From: an uncultured Sutterella sp.
GTDB taxonomy: Bacteria; Pseudomonadota; Gammaproteobacteria; Burkholderiales; Burkholderiaceae_F
Length of the DNA stretch: 64,000 bases
Direction: 5' to 3'
Assembly: GCA_900543805.1 (NCBI GenBank)
Contig: UQTE01000002.1
Location: 62,001-126,000, forward strand
The translations under genes were made by a program, and so were the position numbers. The notes beneath the pieces are model-generated. The model had not been told where the DNA came from, did not search any database, and worked only from the letters and a program-made list of their open reading frames with translations. Positions 54,037-62,225 of the stretch are shown here, one piece after another (positions within the stretch are counted from its first letter, which is position 1; each line of letters begins with the position of its first letter).

Positions 54037-55341
54037 TTATCCGCGCTCGTCCATGCGCTTCACCTTCGCGCCCGTGAGCGTCACCGTCAAGCACGTTCCC
54101 TCGGGAGAACTCTCGATCGCGACACGCCAGCCGCAGCGGTCCGCGATGCGCTTTACGACCGACAAGCCGACGCCCGAGCCCTCATGCCCCGCGGACGAGA
54201 CGCCGCGGAAGAACTTCTCGTAGATCCGCTTCTGCTCCTCTTCGGTGATGCCCGGTCCCGTGTCCCGCACGGAAAAGCCTTCGTTCGTCTCCGTGATCAC
54301 GACTTCGCCCTTTTCCGTGTAGAGAATGGCGTTCTTCACAAGATTCGTCACAACGACGCCGAGCAACACGGGCGAATAGGTCCCCGGCACCCGACCTTCC
54401 GAGCGAAGGGTGAGTGCAAGTCCCTTTTCCCGCGCAGCGAGCGTCCACACTTCCGCGGCGCGTTCGAGAACGGGCGTCACTTCGTCCGTCATGCCGTCCG
54501 AAGTCTGCGACTGTCGAGCAAGCGCAAGGAAAATTTCGAGGAGCTCCTGCATTTCGTCGATCACGCGGAAGATTCGCTCGAGGTGCGCGCGCTGCCGATC
54601 GTTGAGGTCGCCCAACTCCAGGCATTCCGCACTCGTCCGAAGGACCGTGAGCGGCGTGCGCAGTTCGTGGCTCACGTCCGACGTAAAGGCGCGTTCGCGC
54701 TCGATCGCCTTGAAAAGCCGTTCCATCGTGCGGTCGCAGGCTTGGGCCAGGCGCCCCACTTCGTCGTCGGCGAAGTCGATCGACATCGGTTGGTAGGTCT
54801 TGGCATTCATCAGCGTCGATACCCTCTTCGAGAGCCTTCGGATCGGATTCACCACCAAACGCCCGAGCCAGACGCCCGCAAGCGTTGCAATGAGCAAAAC
54901 GACGCAGAAGGAAACGGTCACCATGCGGTGAAATTCCAGCTCCGTTTGTTCAAATGCAGCCTGATCGAAAACGAGAAGAAGCGTGTGGCCGTCGTCGGTC
55001 ACGCGCTTGAAGAGAAAGGAAGCCGGTTCTCCCACGTATTCCGAATACCCCGTCGGCGCATCCGCGTATTGGGGAGGAATCGGACGCAATTTCGGCGAAT
55101 CTCCGTAAAGACTGATTTCTCCCGTCTGAAAAGGCGTTCTCCCCCAACTCAATTCCGCCTCCATGAGGGTGATCTTCTCGCGCATGATGTCGCCCACGAG
55201 CGTCGACTCCACGTATTCGATCGTATAAACGAGCGCGACCGAATAGAGGAGCGACACAAGGCCGATCAGGATCGCAAAGCCCAGGATCACGCGCTGGACG
55301 AGCGTGAGCCGCGACGTGACGGGAAAGAGGCGTCGAGGCAT
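54037..55341 (-). CDS. Sensor histidine kinase of a two-component system
   Basis: The 434-residue inner-membrane kinase has a helix at residues 17-40, a periplasmic sensor domain of about 105 residues, and a second helix (MVTVSFCVVLLIATLAGVWLG). These are followed by HAMP, the H box SDVSHELRTPLTVL, N box NLVKNAILYT, and G boxes VRDTGPGI and GSGVGLSVVKR. It follows its response regulator with a 3-base gap on the same strand. Its neighbour across the divergent promoter is a PAP2-EptA fusion, so it is probably a PmrB-like sensor of membrane stress, cations or peptides. That functional link is inference from arrangement. Confidence 0.9.
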   Translation of the reverse strand: MPRRLFPVTSRLTLVQRVILGFAILIGLVSLLYSVALVYTIEYVESTLVGDIMREKITLMEAELSWGRTPFQTGEISLYGDSPKLRPIPPQYADAPTGYSEYVGEPASFLFKRVTDDGHTLLLVFDQAAFEQTELEFHRMVTVSFCVVLLIATLAGVWLGRLVVNPIRRLSKRVSTLMNAKTYQPMSIDFADDEVGRLAQACDRTMERLFKAIERERAFTSDVSHELRTPLTVLRTSAECLELGDLNDRQRAHLERIFRVIDEMQELLEIFLALARQSQTSDGMTDEVTPVLERAAEVWTLAAREKGLALTLRSEGRVPGTYSPVLLGVVVTNLVKNAILYTEKGEVVITETNEGFSVRDTGPGITEEEQKRIYEKFFRGVSSAGHEGSGVGLSVVKRIADRCGWRVAIESSPEGTCLTVTLTGAKVKRMDERG

Positions 55342-55344
55342 GAC

Positions 55345-56016
55345 TTACTCCGCAATCGACCAGCCGAGCCCGGGGTGCGTATGGATGAGCGCCTTGTCAA
55401 AGGGCTTGTCCACCTCCTGGCGCAGACGGTAGAGATTCGAGCGCAGGCTGTCGGAGTCGGGCGCCGAACCGTTCCAGAGAAGCGTCTCGAGCCGCGCGCG
55501 CCCCACGATCGCGGGACTTTGCGACATGAGGATCTTGAGAAGCCGAAGTCCCAGGGGATGCAGACGAATCTCCACGCCCGCGCGCGTGACGCGCATCGTT
55601 TCGAGATTCATTTCGAGGTCGGCGACGCGCAGGACCTTTTCCGAGACGCCGTAGCTTCTGCGAAGGAGCGCTTCGACGCGTGCCGCAAGTTCCCTTAGCG
55701 AAAAGGGCTTGACGAGATAATCGTCGGTCCCCGCCTCGAAGCCTCGGACGCGGTCGTCGATCGCGTCGCGTCCGGTCAACATGAGGATGGGCAGTTTCGA
55801 GTGCGCGGCGCGCAGTTCCCGGCAGATGGTGAGACCGTCGAGCCCCGGAAGACCCAGGTCGAGAATCAAGAGGTCGAAGGGATCGGCCTGCAGACGGCGA
55901 AGCGCATCGGGCCCCGTCGTGCACCATTCGATCGTCCAGCCTTTGAGAGAAAGGTATTCGCGAACGTTGTTGATGATGTCCACGTTGTCGTCGACCACGA
56001 GAATGCGGATGCTCAC
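55345..56016 (-). CDS. OmpR-family response regulator
   Basis: The 223-residue regulator has a receiver domain (VVDDN acidic pair, LLILDLGLPGLDG with the phosphorylated Asp, LTGRD, and YLVKPFS with Lys) and a C-terminal winged helix of OmpR type (IRLHPLGLRLLKILM to DSLRSNLYRLRQEVDK, ending THPGLGWSIAE). The start is GTG 56016, with GGGAG seven bases upstream; the longer frame to 56097 is leader. It is the first gene of the pair with the kinase. Its divergent promoter region carries two direct-repeat boxes suited to this family. Confidence 0.92.
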   Translation of the reverse strand: MSIRILVVDDNVDIINNVREYLSLKGWTIEWCTTGPDALRRLQADPFDLLILDLGLPGLDGLTICRELRAAHSKLPILMLTGRDAIDDRVRGFEAGTDDYLVKPFSLRELAARVEALLRRSYGVSEKVLRVADLEMNLETMRVTRAGVEIRLHPLGLRLLKILMSQSPAIVGRARLETLLWNGSAPDSDSLRSNLYRLRQEVDKPFDKALIHTHPGLGWSIAE

Positions 56017-56390
56017 GATGAGACTCCCTGAAAAAGAAAAGAGGTTCTCCCTTTCCGTATTTTCGTTCCGGGACACGGCCTCGGGAGCAAAAAACAAAGA
56101 AATTTGAGGGTTTCTCTTCGCCGCTCAACGCTTGTCACGGCCCCGTCACGCGCTTTTGACGCCCGCCGTACCCGTCCCGCCCCGATCGACGGTCCGCAAA
56201 AGAAGAACCGCCCCTCGCCCGCCTCCCCTTTGAAAGACCGTTTCGTCGCGTCCGAACGGCAATTTTCATCTTTTTCCCTGCACCGCAAACCTCGTCACGG
56301 CACCGTCACGCGCCCTTGACGCCCGATTCACACGGCTCCCCCGAAACTGACCGCGTCATTTGAACCGATCCGTTTTTTTTCTTTCCCCTT
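56017..56390. promoter_or_regulatory. Divergent control region with duplicated response-regulator boxes
   Basis: The 374-base gap contains two near-identical segments 160 bases apart. Each holds GTCACG-N5-GTCACG followed by CGC and TTGAC (56134-56160 and 56294-56320). Direct hexamers on an 11-base period are the format of OmpR-family sites such as the PmrA box. Each copy abuts a -35-like TTGAC reading rightward. No gene is seen. Confidence 0.6.
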
Positions 56391-58697
56391 ATGTCGACTG
56401 CCGTGCCGTTTCGCTATCGCCGCTGGTTCCTGCTCCCGCTCTGGGCGCTTGTCTTTCTGGTTCTCTTTCCGCCGCATGCCCTCGACATCGCGGTGAGCCA
56501 TCTCTTCTTCTCGGGCGACTGCTGGCCCTGGCACCGCGTCGAGTGGTTCTCGCTTCTCTTTCACAAGGCCGCCAAGGGGATTCCGATCGCGGTCGCCCTC
56601 GTGACGCTGGGCGCCCTCGTTCGCGACGCGCTGCACCGCAAAAAGGGCCTTTCCGTTGATCCGGCGCTTCGCGCGCGCCTTCTCTATCTCTTCGCCGCCA
56701 TGCTCGCGGCGGTGCTTCTCGTATGGCGTTTGAAGGGCGTCACGGGCGTTGCTTGTCCTTGGGACGTAAACATCTTTGGTGGCGACACGCCCGTGCGCGA
56801 CCCTTCCTTCTCACTCTTTCGGCAGCCGGGGAACTGCTGGCCCGCGGGACACGCGGGTTCGGGCTTCTGCCTCTTCGCCCTCTACTTCTTCTGGCGTGAC
56901 GGCTCTCCCCGCCGCGCGGCCGCGGCCTTCTGGTTCGCCCTCGCCTTCGGCTTCTTCTGCGGGTGGATCCGCCTCATGCAGGGCGCCCACTTCCAGAGCC
57001 ACATCGTTGCGACGGGACTCATCGACTGGCTCGTCTGCGCGGCGTTCTACGTCCTCTTCTTCGCCCGCGACACGGTCGCGAAGGCGCTCGGGCGCGTCTT
57101 CCAACCCGTCTCGCACTCCAACCACGCGGTCGTGTGGATGACGGCGGTCTGGTGGACACTCGTCTTCGACATCGGCTACTACCGTCAGATCCTCACGGGC
57201 GCGACCGCGGAAAACGCCGCGTCGATCCTCACGACGACGGGCATGTCGGCGCTCCTCTTCTTCTTCGTGTCGGCGTCGCTCCTTTACGCGCTCTCTCTGT
57301 TCCCGAAGGCGGTCTTCCGCACAGTGACGCTCGTCTTCAACCTGCTCGGCGGCTTGTCGCTCACCGCGGCGCTTCTTTACGGCGTCATCATGACGCCCGA
57401 CATGATCCGCAACTTCCTTGCGACCGACACGCACGAGGCGCTCGGCTACTTCTCACTTCGCACCGTCCTTCTTTATCTCTTCGTGACGATTCCGCCGATC
57501 CTCCTTCTTCTGAAGACCGAACGCAGAGACCGCCTTTGGGTTCCGGCCCTCTGCTGCGTCGCGGCCCTCCTCGCGGGCGCGGGCACCGTTTTCCTCGGCA
57601 TGCAGGGCTTCTCGAGCGCCATGCGAAACGACAAGTCGCTTCGCTATCAGATCGCCCCGGTGAACATCGTCTATTCGACGGCGACCACGCTTTTGACCGA
57701 CAAGAATCCCGACGCCGAAGTGAAGCGCGTCGTCGTGGACGAACGTCCGAGCCTCGGCGTCGTGCCCGACGGCAAGTCGCTCCTCGTCGTCGTGATCGGC
57801 GAAACGACGCGCACGGCCAACTGGCAGCCCGCGGGCTACGCAAAGGAAACCGCTCCGCGGCTCACGGCCGACAAGGAAGTGCTTCAATTTCCCCGCGTCC
57901 TCGCCTGCGGAACGAGCACCGACGTGTCGCTCCCCTGCATGCTGAGCCGCGTGGGACGCCGCGACTACGACCGCGACCGCATCGTCTCCGAAGAATCGCT
58001 TCCGGCGCTCCTTCAGCGCGCGGGTCTCTCGGTTTCCTGGATTGAAAACCAGTCGGGCTGCAAGGGCACCTGCGCGGGCGTTCCGACGAGAAAGCCCGCG
58101 GTCGACGAGGCGCTCTGCCCAGGGGGCGTGTGCTTTGACACGGTGTTCGCCGACGAAATTCACCGGGAAATCGAAAACCTCGCGCCCGGTCGTCCCGCGG
58201 TGGTGTTCCTTCACATGATGGGTTCGCACGGTCCCGCCTACTGGTCGCGCTCTCCCGAGTCCGACAAGGCCTTCCGACCCGAATGCCAAGAGGCCGACCT
58301 CGGCAGCTGCACGAAGGAGGAAATCGCGGCCGCCTACGACAACAGCGTGCGCCACACCGACCGGGCCCTCGCCGACGTGATCGAGGAACTCCGCAAGGCC
58401 GCCCAAGCGGGCGTCGCGACGGGCCTCGTCTACGTCTCGGACCACGGCGAGAGCCTCGGCGAAAACGGACTCTTCCTCCACGGTGCGCCCTACTGGATGG
58501 CGCCCGCCGAGCAGATCGAAGTCCCGGGCATTCTGTGGCTCTCCGACAACTACCGCCGGGCCTTCGGGATCGACTACGAAAAGATCGTGGAGAAAGCCCG
58601 CGGCGACGTGCGCCACGACCATCTCTACCACACTGTGCTGGGGCTCCTCAAGGTTCGGAGCACCGCCTACGACAAGACCTGGGACCTTGCGAGCTGA
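56391..58697 (+). CDS. Fused PAP2 phosphatase and EptA/MCR-type phosphoethanolamine transferase
   Basis: One 768-residue inner-membrane protein joins two enzymes. Residues 1-230 are a PAP2 phosphatase of the KxxTxxxCPWD subgroup: K115, CPWD at 122-125, WPAGHAGSGF at 150-159 (His154), and GWIRLMQGAHFQSHIV (Arg194, His200, His204). From about 245 an EptA/MCR-like transferase follows, with four or five helices and a periplasmic domain. It keeps the zinc ligand Glu471 (GETTR), catalytic Thr510 in CGTSTDVSLPC with the Cys506-Cys516 disulfide spacing seen in MCR-1, and Asp684-His685 in SDHGESLGENG. It should place phosphoethanolamine on lipid A, which lowers polymyxin binding. The divergent two-component system probably controls it. 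Confidence 0.88.
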   Translation: MSTAVPFRYRRWFLLPLWALVFLVLFPPHALDIAVSHLFFSGDCWPWHRVEWFSLLFHKAAKGIPIAVALVTLGALVRDALHRKKGLSVDPALRARLLYLFAAMLAAVLLVWRLKGVTGVACPWDVNIFGGDTPVRDPSFSLFRQPGNCWPAGHAGSGFCLFALYFFWRDGSPRRAAAAFWFALAFGFFCGWIRLMQGAHFQSHIVATGLIDWLVCAAFYVLFFARDTVAKALGRVFQPVSHSNHAVVWMTAVWWTLVFDIGYYRQILTGATAENAASILTTTGMSALLFFFVSASLLYALSLFPKAVFRTVTLVFNLLGGLSLTAALLYGVIMTPDMIRNFLATDTHEALGYFSLRTVLLYLFVTIPPILLLLKTERRDRLWVPALCCVAALLAGAGTVFLGMQGFSSAMRNDKSLRYQIAPVNIVYSTATTLLTDKNPDAEVKRVVVDERPSLGVVPDGKSLLVVVIGETTRTANWQPAGYAKETAPRLTADKEVLQFPRVLACGTSTDVSLPCMLSRVGRRDYDRDRIVSEESLPALLQRAGLSVSWIENQSGCKGTCAGVPTRKPAVDEALCPGGVCFDTVFADEIHREIENLAPGRPAVVFLHMMGSHGPAYWSRSPESDKAFRPECQEADLGSCTKEEIAAAYDNSVRHTDRALADVIEELRKAAQAGVATGLVYVSDHGESLGENGLFLHGAPYWMAPAEQIEVPGILWLSDNYRRAFGIDYEKIVEKARGDVRHDHLYHTVLGLLKVRSTAYDKTWDLAS

Positions 58698-58832
58698 GGT
58701 TTCTCGCCCAAAACTTACCTCCGGCCTTCGGGCCGCATCGCTCCGACGGATTGGTTGGGAAAGGGGGCGGTGCGGCCCGAATTTTCGTCTTCCGATAAAA
58801 TGTCCCCTTTTCCACCGTTTTTCTCCCGAACC

Positions 58833-61223
58833 ATGTCCGAGTCGACTTCGAAACGATCGTTGCCCGAGCTCATCGCACCGCTCTTCGTGCTCGCCGCAAC
58901 CCTGTGCGTCCTTTTGACGCACCCCGTCGGCCGCTGGTTCGAGACGGACCTTCTGAGTCTCTTTGCGACCGACTCGACGGGGCTTTCGGCGGAAGTCATG
59001 AAGACGCTTCGTCAAACCGTGACGGAGGAAAACCGCCGCGCGACCGTTCTCGTCGCGGGCGCCAAAGAAGTCGACGCCGATCCGGCGCTCGTACGCGAAG
59101 CGCTTGGCGCCGCGGAAAAAACGCTGGAAGAAAGCGGACTCTTCACAAAGGCTCCCGCTCCCGTCGTGCGCGCGACCGAGGCGCTTCGGGACAAGGCCGC
59201 TTCGCTTCTCACGCAGACACGTTGCGACGAGATCGCCACCCTTCCCCGCAACCCCTCCGGCGCCCTTACGGCGGAAGGTCAAGAAAAGCTTCTTGCGATG
59301 CTGGAATCTGGCCTCATGAACCCCGTCGCGCCCCACTGGCTCGGACGAGACCGCGATCCCTACGGCTTTGCCGACGAAACCCTCTTTTCTCTTCTTCAGA
59401 CCTTTCCCGTGCGCGAAGAGTCGGGTTTTCTGAGGCTTGAAGGCGATGCGCCCTTGTATCTCCTTCGTTTCGACGCGGACGCGCTTTCGGCCGAATCGGG
59501 CGAAGGCCGCATCACGGCGCTTCTTGAAGAAACGCGGACGGCCTTTTCCGAGAAACTCCGCGCCGCGGGTCTCACCCCGGTCTTTCACGCGACGGGCGTG
59601 CCGCTCTTCACCGACGCGATCGCGCAGAACGCGCAGACCGAAATGAACCGCATCGCGGTTCTCTCGAGCGCGCTCGTCTTCGGGATGGCCTGGCTTCTCT
59701 TCGGGCGCCTCAGAACGGTCGTCGGAACGGTCCTCACCGTCTCGCTCGGTTTTGCCGTGGGCTTTGCCGCGTCGCTCGGCGTCTTCGGGACGCTTCACCT
59801 TCTCACCTTCGTCTTCGGCCTGACGCTGATCGGCGTGGCGGTCGACTATTCGCTCCACTGGTTCTGCGCGGGGCATGCCGCCCCGGTGTCGGAACTTCTC
59901 AAACGCCGCAACCGTCTTTTTCCGAGCCTCGTCATGGCGGCGCTCTCTTCGTCGGCGGGCTACGCCATTCTCGCGGCGACGCCGATGACGGGTCTTCGCG
60001 AAATCGCCGTCCTCGCGGGCGTGGGTCTGCCCGCGACGCTTCTCTTCGTCCTCACAGTGCTTCCTCGCGCACCCTTCCTGCTGCCCGAAAAGGACGGCCC
60101 CGCCATGCGGGCGCTCCTCAACGGCCTTGCCCGTCTTCCGCGTCTCACCGACGCGCCGCGCTTCGCGACGGTCCTGATCGCGGCCGCAGTCCTGATTTTT
60201 CTCGTTGCGGGGCTCTCGAACCTTCGAACGGCGGGCGGCGCCGCCGACCTGCAGAACGCCCCGCGCGTCCTCGTGGACGATCAGCAGGCGATTCAGCAAT
60301 ACCTTGCTCTTCCCTCGCCCGCGCAGTTCTACACGGTGACAGGAAAGACCCTCGACGAAGCGCTTCGGACGGAAAAGGAACTCCTCGCCCGACTCTCTTC
60401 GGTCCCGGGCATTCGGGCGACGGCGCTCTCCCAGATCGTCCCCGATCGGGCGACGCAGGAAGAACGCGCCTGGCGCTTCAACGAAGCGCTCAAGGCGGCG
60501 GCCCCCGTCCTCACCGAACTTCTCGGCGCCGCGCCCGCCGCGCGGCCCTTTGTCGCCGTGACGCCCGACGACTGGATTGAAGCGGGCCTCGGCGCGCGCG
60601 TGACGCCCTTCCTTCCCGCATCGGACGGAGACGGCGTCGTCACGGTCGTGCGGCTCTCGGGCGTAACGCCGAAACACTTGCCCGCGCTCACGGCCGTCGC
60701 GCTCCCGAACGTGCACTTCGTGAATCTCACGGCCCTCATGACGGACGAGATGAACCGCTACCGCACGCTCATCTTCGAGGGGCTTGCGGCGGGTCTTGCG
60801 ATTCTGACGCTCGCACTGTCGCTTCGCATGGGGCGGCACACCTGGCGGGCCGTTTTGCCGCCCGTCCTCGGGATCGCCGCGGCGCTCGCGACGCTAGGCA
60901 TCGCGGGACAACCGGTTACGCTTTTTACCGCTCTGGCGCTTGTTTTGCTTCTGGGTCTCGGCGTCGATTACGGCATTTTCCTATATCATCAGCCCGATCA
61001 GCCGAGGGCGTTTGCGGCCGTGCTTCTTTCGGGCCTCACGTCGCTCGCCTCGTTCGGCCTTCTGGCCCTCTCCACGACCCCCGCCCTCTTTTCCTTCGGC
61101 GCCACGGTCGGGACGGGCCTTCTCGTCATTCTCGTGACGGCGCCCCTCATTCGTCGCCGATCTGACACCGTACAACCGGGCACGCCCCGCACGCTGCCCG
61201 CTCAAGGAGGAACTACATGTTGA
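58833..61223 (+). CDS. MMPL/RND-family exporter, aryl-polyene type
   Basis: The 796-residue inner-membrane protein has the RND-like repeat: helix 1 (PELIAPLFVLAATLCVLL), a periplasmic domain, six helices including GLTLIGVAVDYSLHWFCAGH, a second large loop, and six helices with LALVLLLGLGVDYGIFLYH. The two GVAVDYS/GLGVDYG segments hold the proton-relay Asp. It matches the predicted exporter of aryl-polyene and related fatty-acid-like clusters, usually beside a DUF3261 lipoprotein as here. GATAAAAT at about 58794 may be its -10, which favours ATG 58833 over ATG 58800. No ketosynthase, acyl carrier or acyltransferase gene is nearby. Confidence 0.82.
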   Translation: MSESTSKRSLPELIAPLFVLAATLCVLLTHPVGRWFETDLLSLFATDSTGLSAEVMKTLRQTVTEENRRATVLVAGAKEVDADPALVREALGAAEKTLEESGLFTKAPAPVVRATEALRDKAASLLTQTRCDEIATLPRNPSGALTAEGQEKLLAMLESGLMNPVAPHWLGRDRDPYGFADETLFSLLQTFPVREESGFLRLEGDAPLYLLRFDADALSAESGEGRITALLEETRTAFSEKLRAAGLTPVFHATGVPLFTDAIAQNAQTEMNRIAVLSSALVFGMAWLLFGRLRTVVGTVLTVSLGFAVGFAASLGVFGTLHLLTFVFGLTLIGVAVDYSLHWFCAGHAAPVSELLKRRNRLFPSLVMAALSSSAGYAILAATPMTGLREIAVLAGVGLPATLLFVLTVLPRAPFLLPEKDGPAMRALLNGLARLPRLTDAPRFATVLIAAAVLIFLVAGLSNLRTAGGAADLQNAPRVLVDDQQAIQQYLALPSPAQFYTVTGKTLDEALRTEKELLARLSSVPGIRATALSQIVPDRATQEERAWRFNEALKAAAPVLTELLGAAPAARPFVAVTPDDWIEAGLGARVTPFLPASDGDGVVTVVRLSGVTPKHLPALTAVALPNVHFVNLTALMTDEMNRYRTLIFEGLAAGLAILTLALSLRMGRHTWRAVLPPVLGIAAALATLGIAGQPVTLFTALALVLLLGLGVDYGIFLYHQPDQPRAFAAVLLSGLTSLASFGLLALSTTPALFSFGATVGTGLLVILVTAPLIRRRSDTVQPGTPRTLPAQGGTTC

Positions 61224-62029
61224 CCGCTCGCACCGGCATCCGCATCTGGACGGCCCTTTCGCTCGTGACGCTCGCCACGGGCTGCACCACCATTTCGGAC
61301 GTCTGGGAAGGAGGACTTTTCTCGTCGGACGAGCCGCCGGAAAAATCCAAGCCCGCGGCCCTCTACGAAACGGAAAAGCCTTTCGAGCGCGCAGCGCCCG
61401 TGAAGGAAGCGAAGCCCGCCCCAGTCGTGCGAAAGAAGACTCCGGGAAAGAAGGAAGTCCGCCTGCCCTCCTTCATGCCGCCCTGGGGCGCACTTACGCC
61501 CGTCGGCACCTACGCGGCCGAACTCACGGTCTCCTTCAGCGAGGAAGCCCGCCGCGCGGGCGCACCCGAATCGATCCCGACGCTCCTTCTCTACTCGAAC
61601 GTTTCGGACGGATCCGTAAAGATGTCCGCCAATGCGCTCGGCATGAACGTCTGGAGCATGCGCGTCGACGGGAACATGATCTTTGAGGAGCGCGGCGAAA
61701 AATTGCCTGAATTCGTTGACGGCACGCGCGTGCTTCGCGACTGGACGCTCGCCAGCTGGCCGGCCGCGTCCCTGCAGAGCCGCCTCACCTCGGGTTGGCG
61801 CATGAAGGAAACGCACGGCGCCGAGGCCGTCGCGGCGCTCGACGCCGAAGTGGATTCGGGTCTTCAGACGCTTCGTTCCGCCAAGGACCTTCGCCACGTC
61901 GATCTCACGCACGACGGAGAGTCTCTCTACCGTCTCTGGACGGGAAGCGTCGAAGCGGGCCACAGCATCACCTACATCGTGAACGACCGCGAGGCCTACC
62001 GCCTCACGATCGAAAGCAAGCGCCAGTAA
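61217..62029 (+). CDS. DUF3261-like outer-membrane lipoprotein
   Basis: The 270-residue protein starts MLTARTGIRIWTALSLVTLATGC, a lipoprotein signal with Cys23. It has a charged, Pro/Lys-rich linker (about residues 30-90), then a beta-rich domain with SANALGMNVWSMRVDGNMIFEER, DWTLASWPAASLQSRL and the end DREAYRLTIESKRQ. These agree with DUF3261 lipoproteins, LolA/LolB-like partners of MMPL exporters in aryl-polyene clusters. AAGGAGG lies seven bases before the ATG, and the start overlaps the exporter stop by 7 bases. The linker is longer than I would expect. Confidence 0.75.
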   Translation: MLTARTGIRIWTALSLVTLATGCTTISDVWEGGLFSSDEPPEKSKPAALYETEKPFERAAPVKEAKPAPVVRKKTPGKKEVRLPSFMPPWGALTPVGTYAAELTVSFSEEARRAGAPESIPTLLLYSNVSDGSVKMSANALGMNVWSMRVDGNMIFEERGEKLPEFVDGTRVLRDWTLASWPAASLQSRLTSGWRMKETHGAEAVAALDAEVDSGLQTLRSAKDLRHVDLTHDGESLYRLWTGSVEAGHSITYIVNDREAYRLTIESKRQ

Positions 62030-62065
62030 GCGCATTGCAGCGATTCGCGGAAACGTAAGAAACAC

Positions 62066-62098
62066 GAGGGCCGTTCGGACGACACCGAGCGGCCTTTT
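62066..62098 (+). terminator. Rho-independent terminator after the lipoprotein gene
   Basis: A 10-bp stem GGCCGTTCGG/CCGAGCGGCC with one mismatch (62069-62078 and 62085-62094) is followed by TTTTCTCG. Confidence 0.7.
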
Positions 62099-62225
62099 CT
62101 CGTCTTCCGGTGTTTATCCGACCCGCCAGCAGCGGGCCGGGGCCCGCGGTTTTGTCCGAGCCCGGCGAGAAACTTCTTCGCAAACGGCCGCAAGATGTAC
62201 GGCGACGCGACGCAAGGGCCCGGCG

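Noticed and set aside
56334-56344. A complete -35/-10 promoter directly after the second GTCACG box
   Set aside because: TTGAC is present at 56316, but the bases 17 positions on (CCCCGA) do not resemble a -10 element, so only the boxes are reported.
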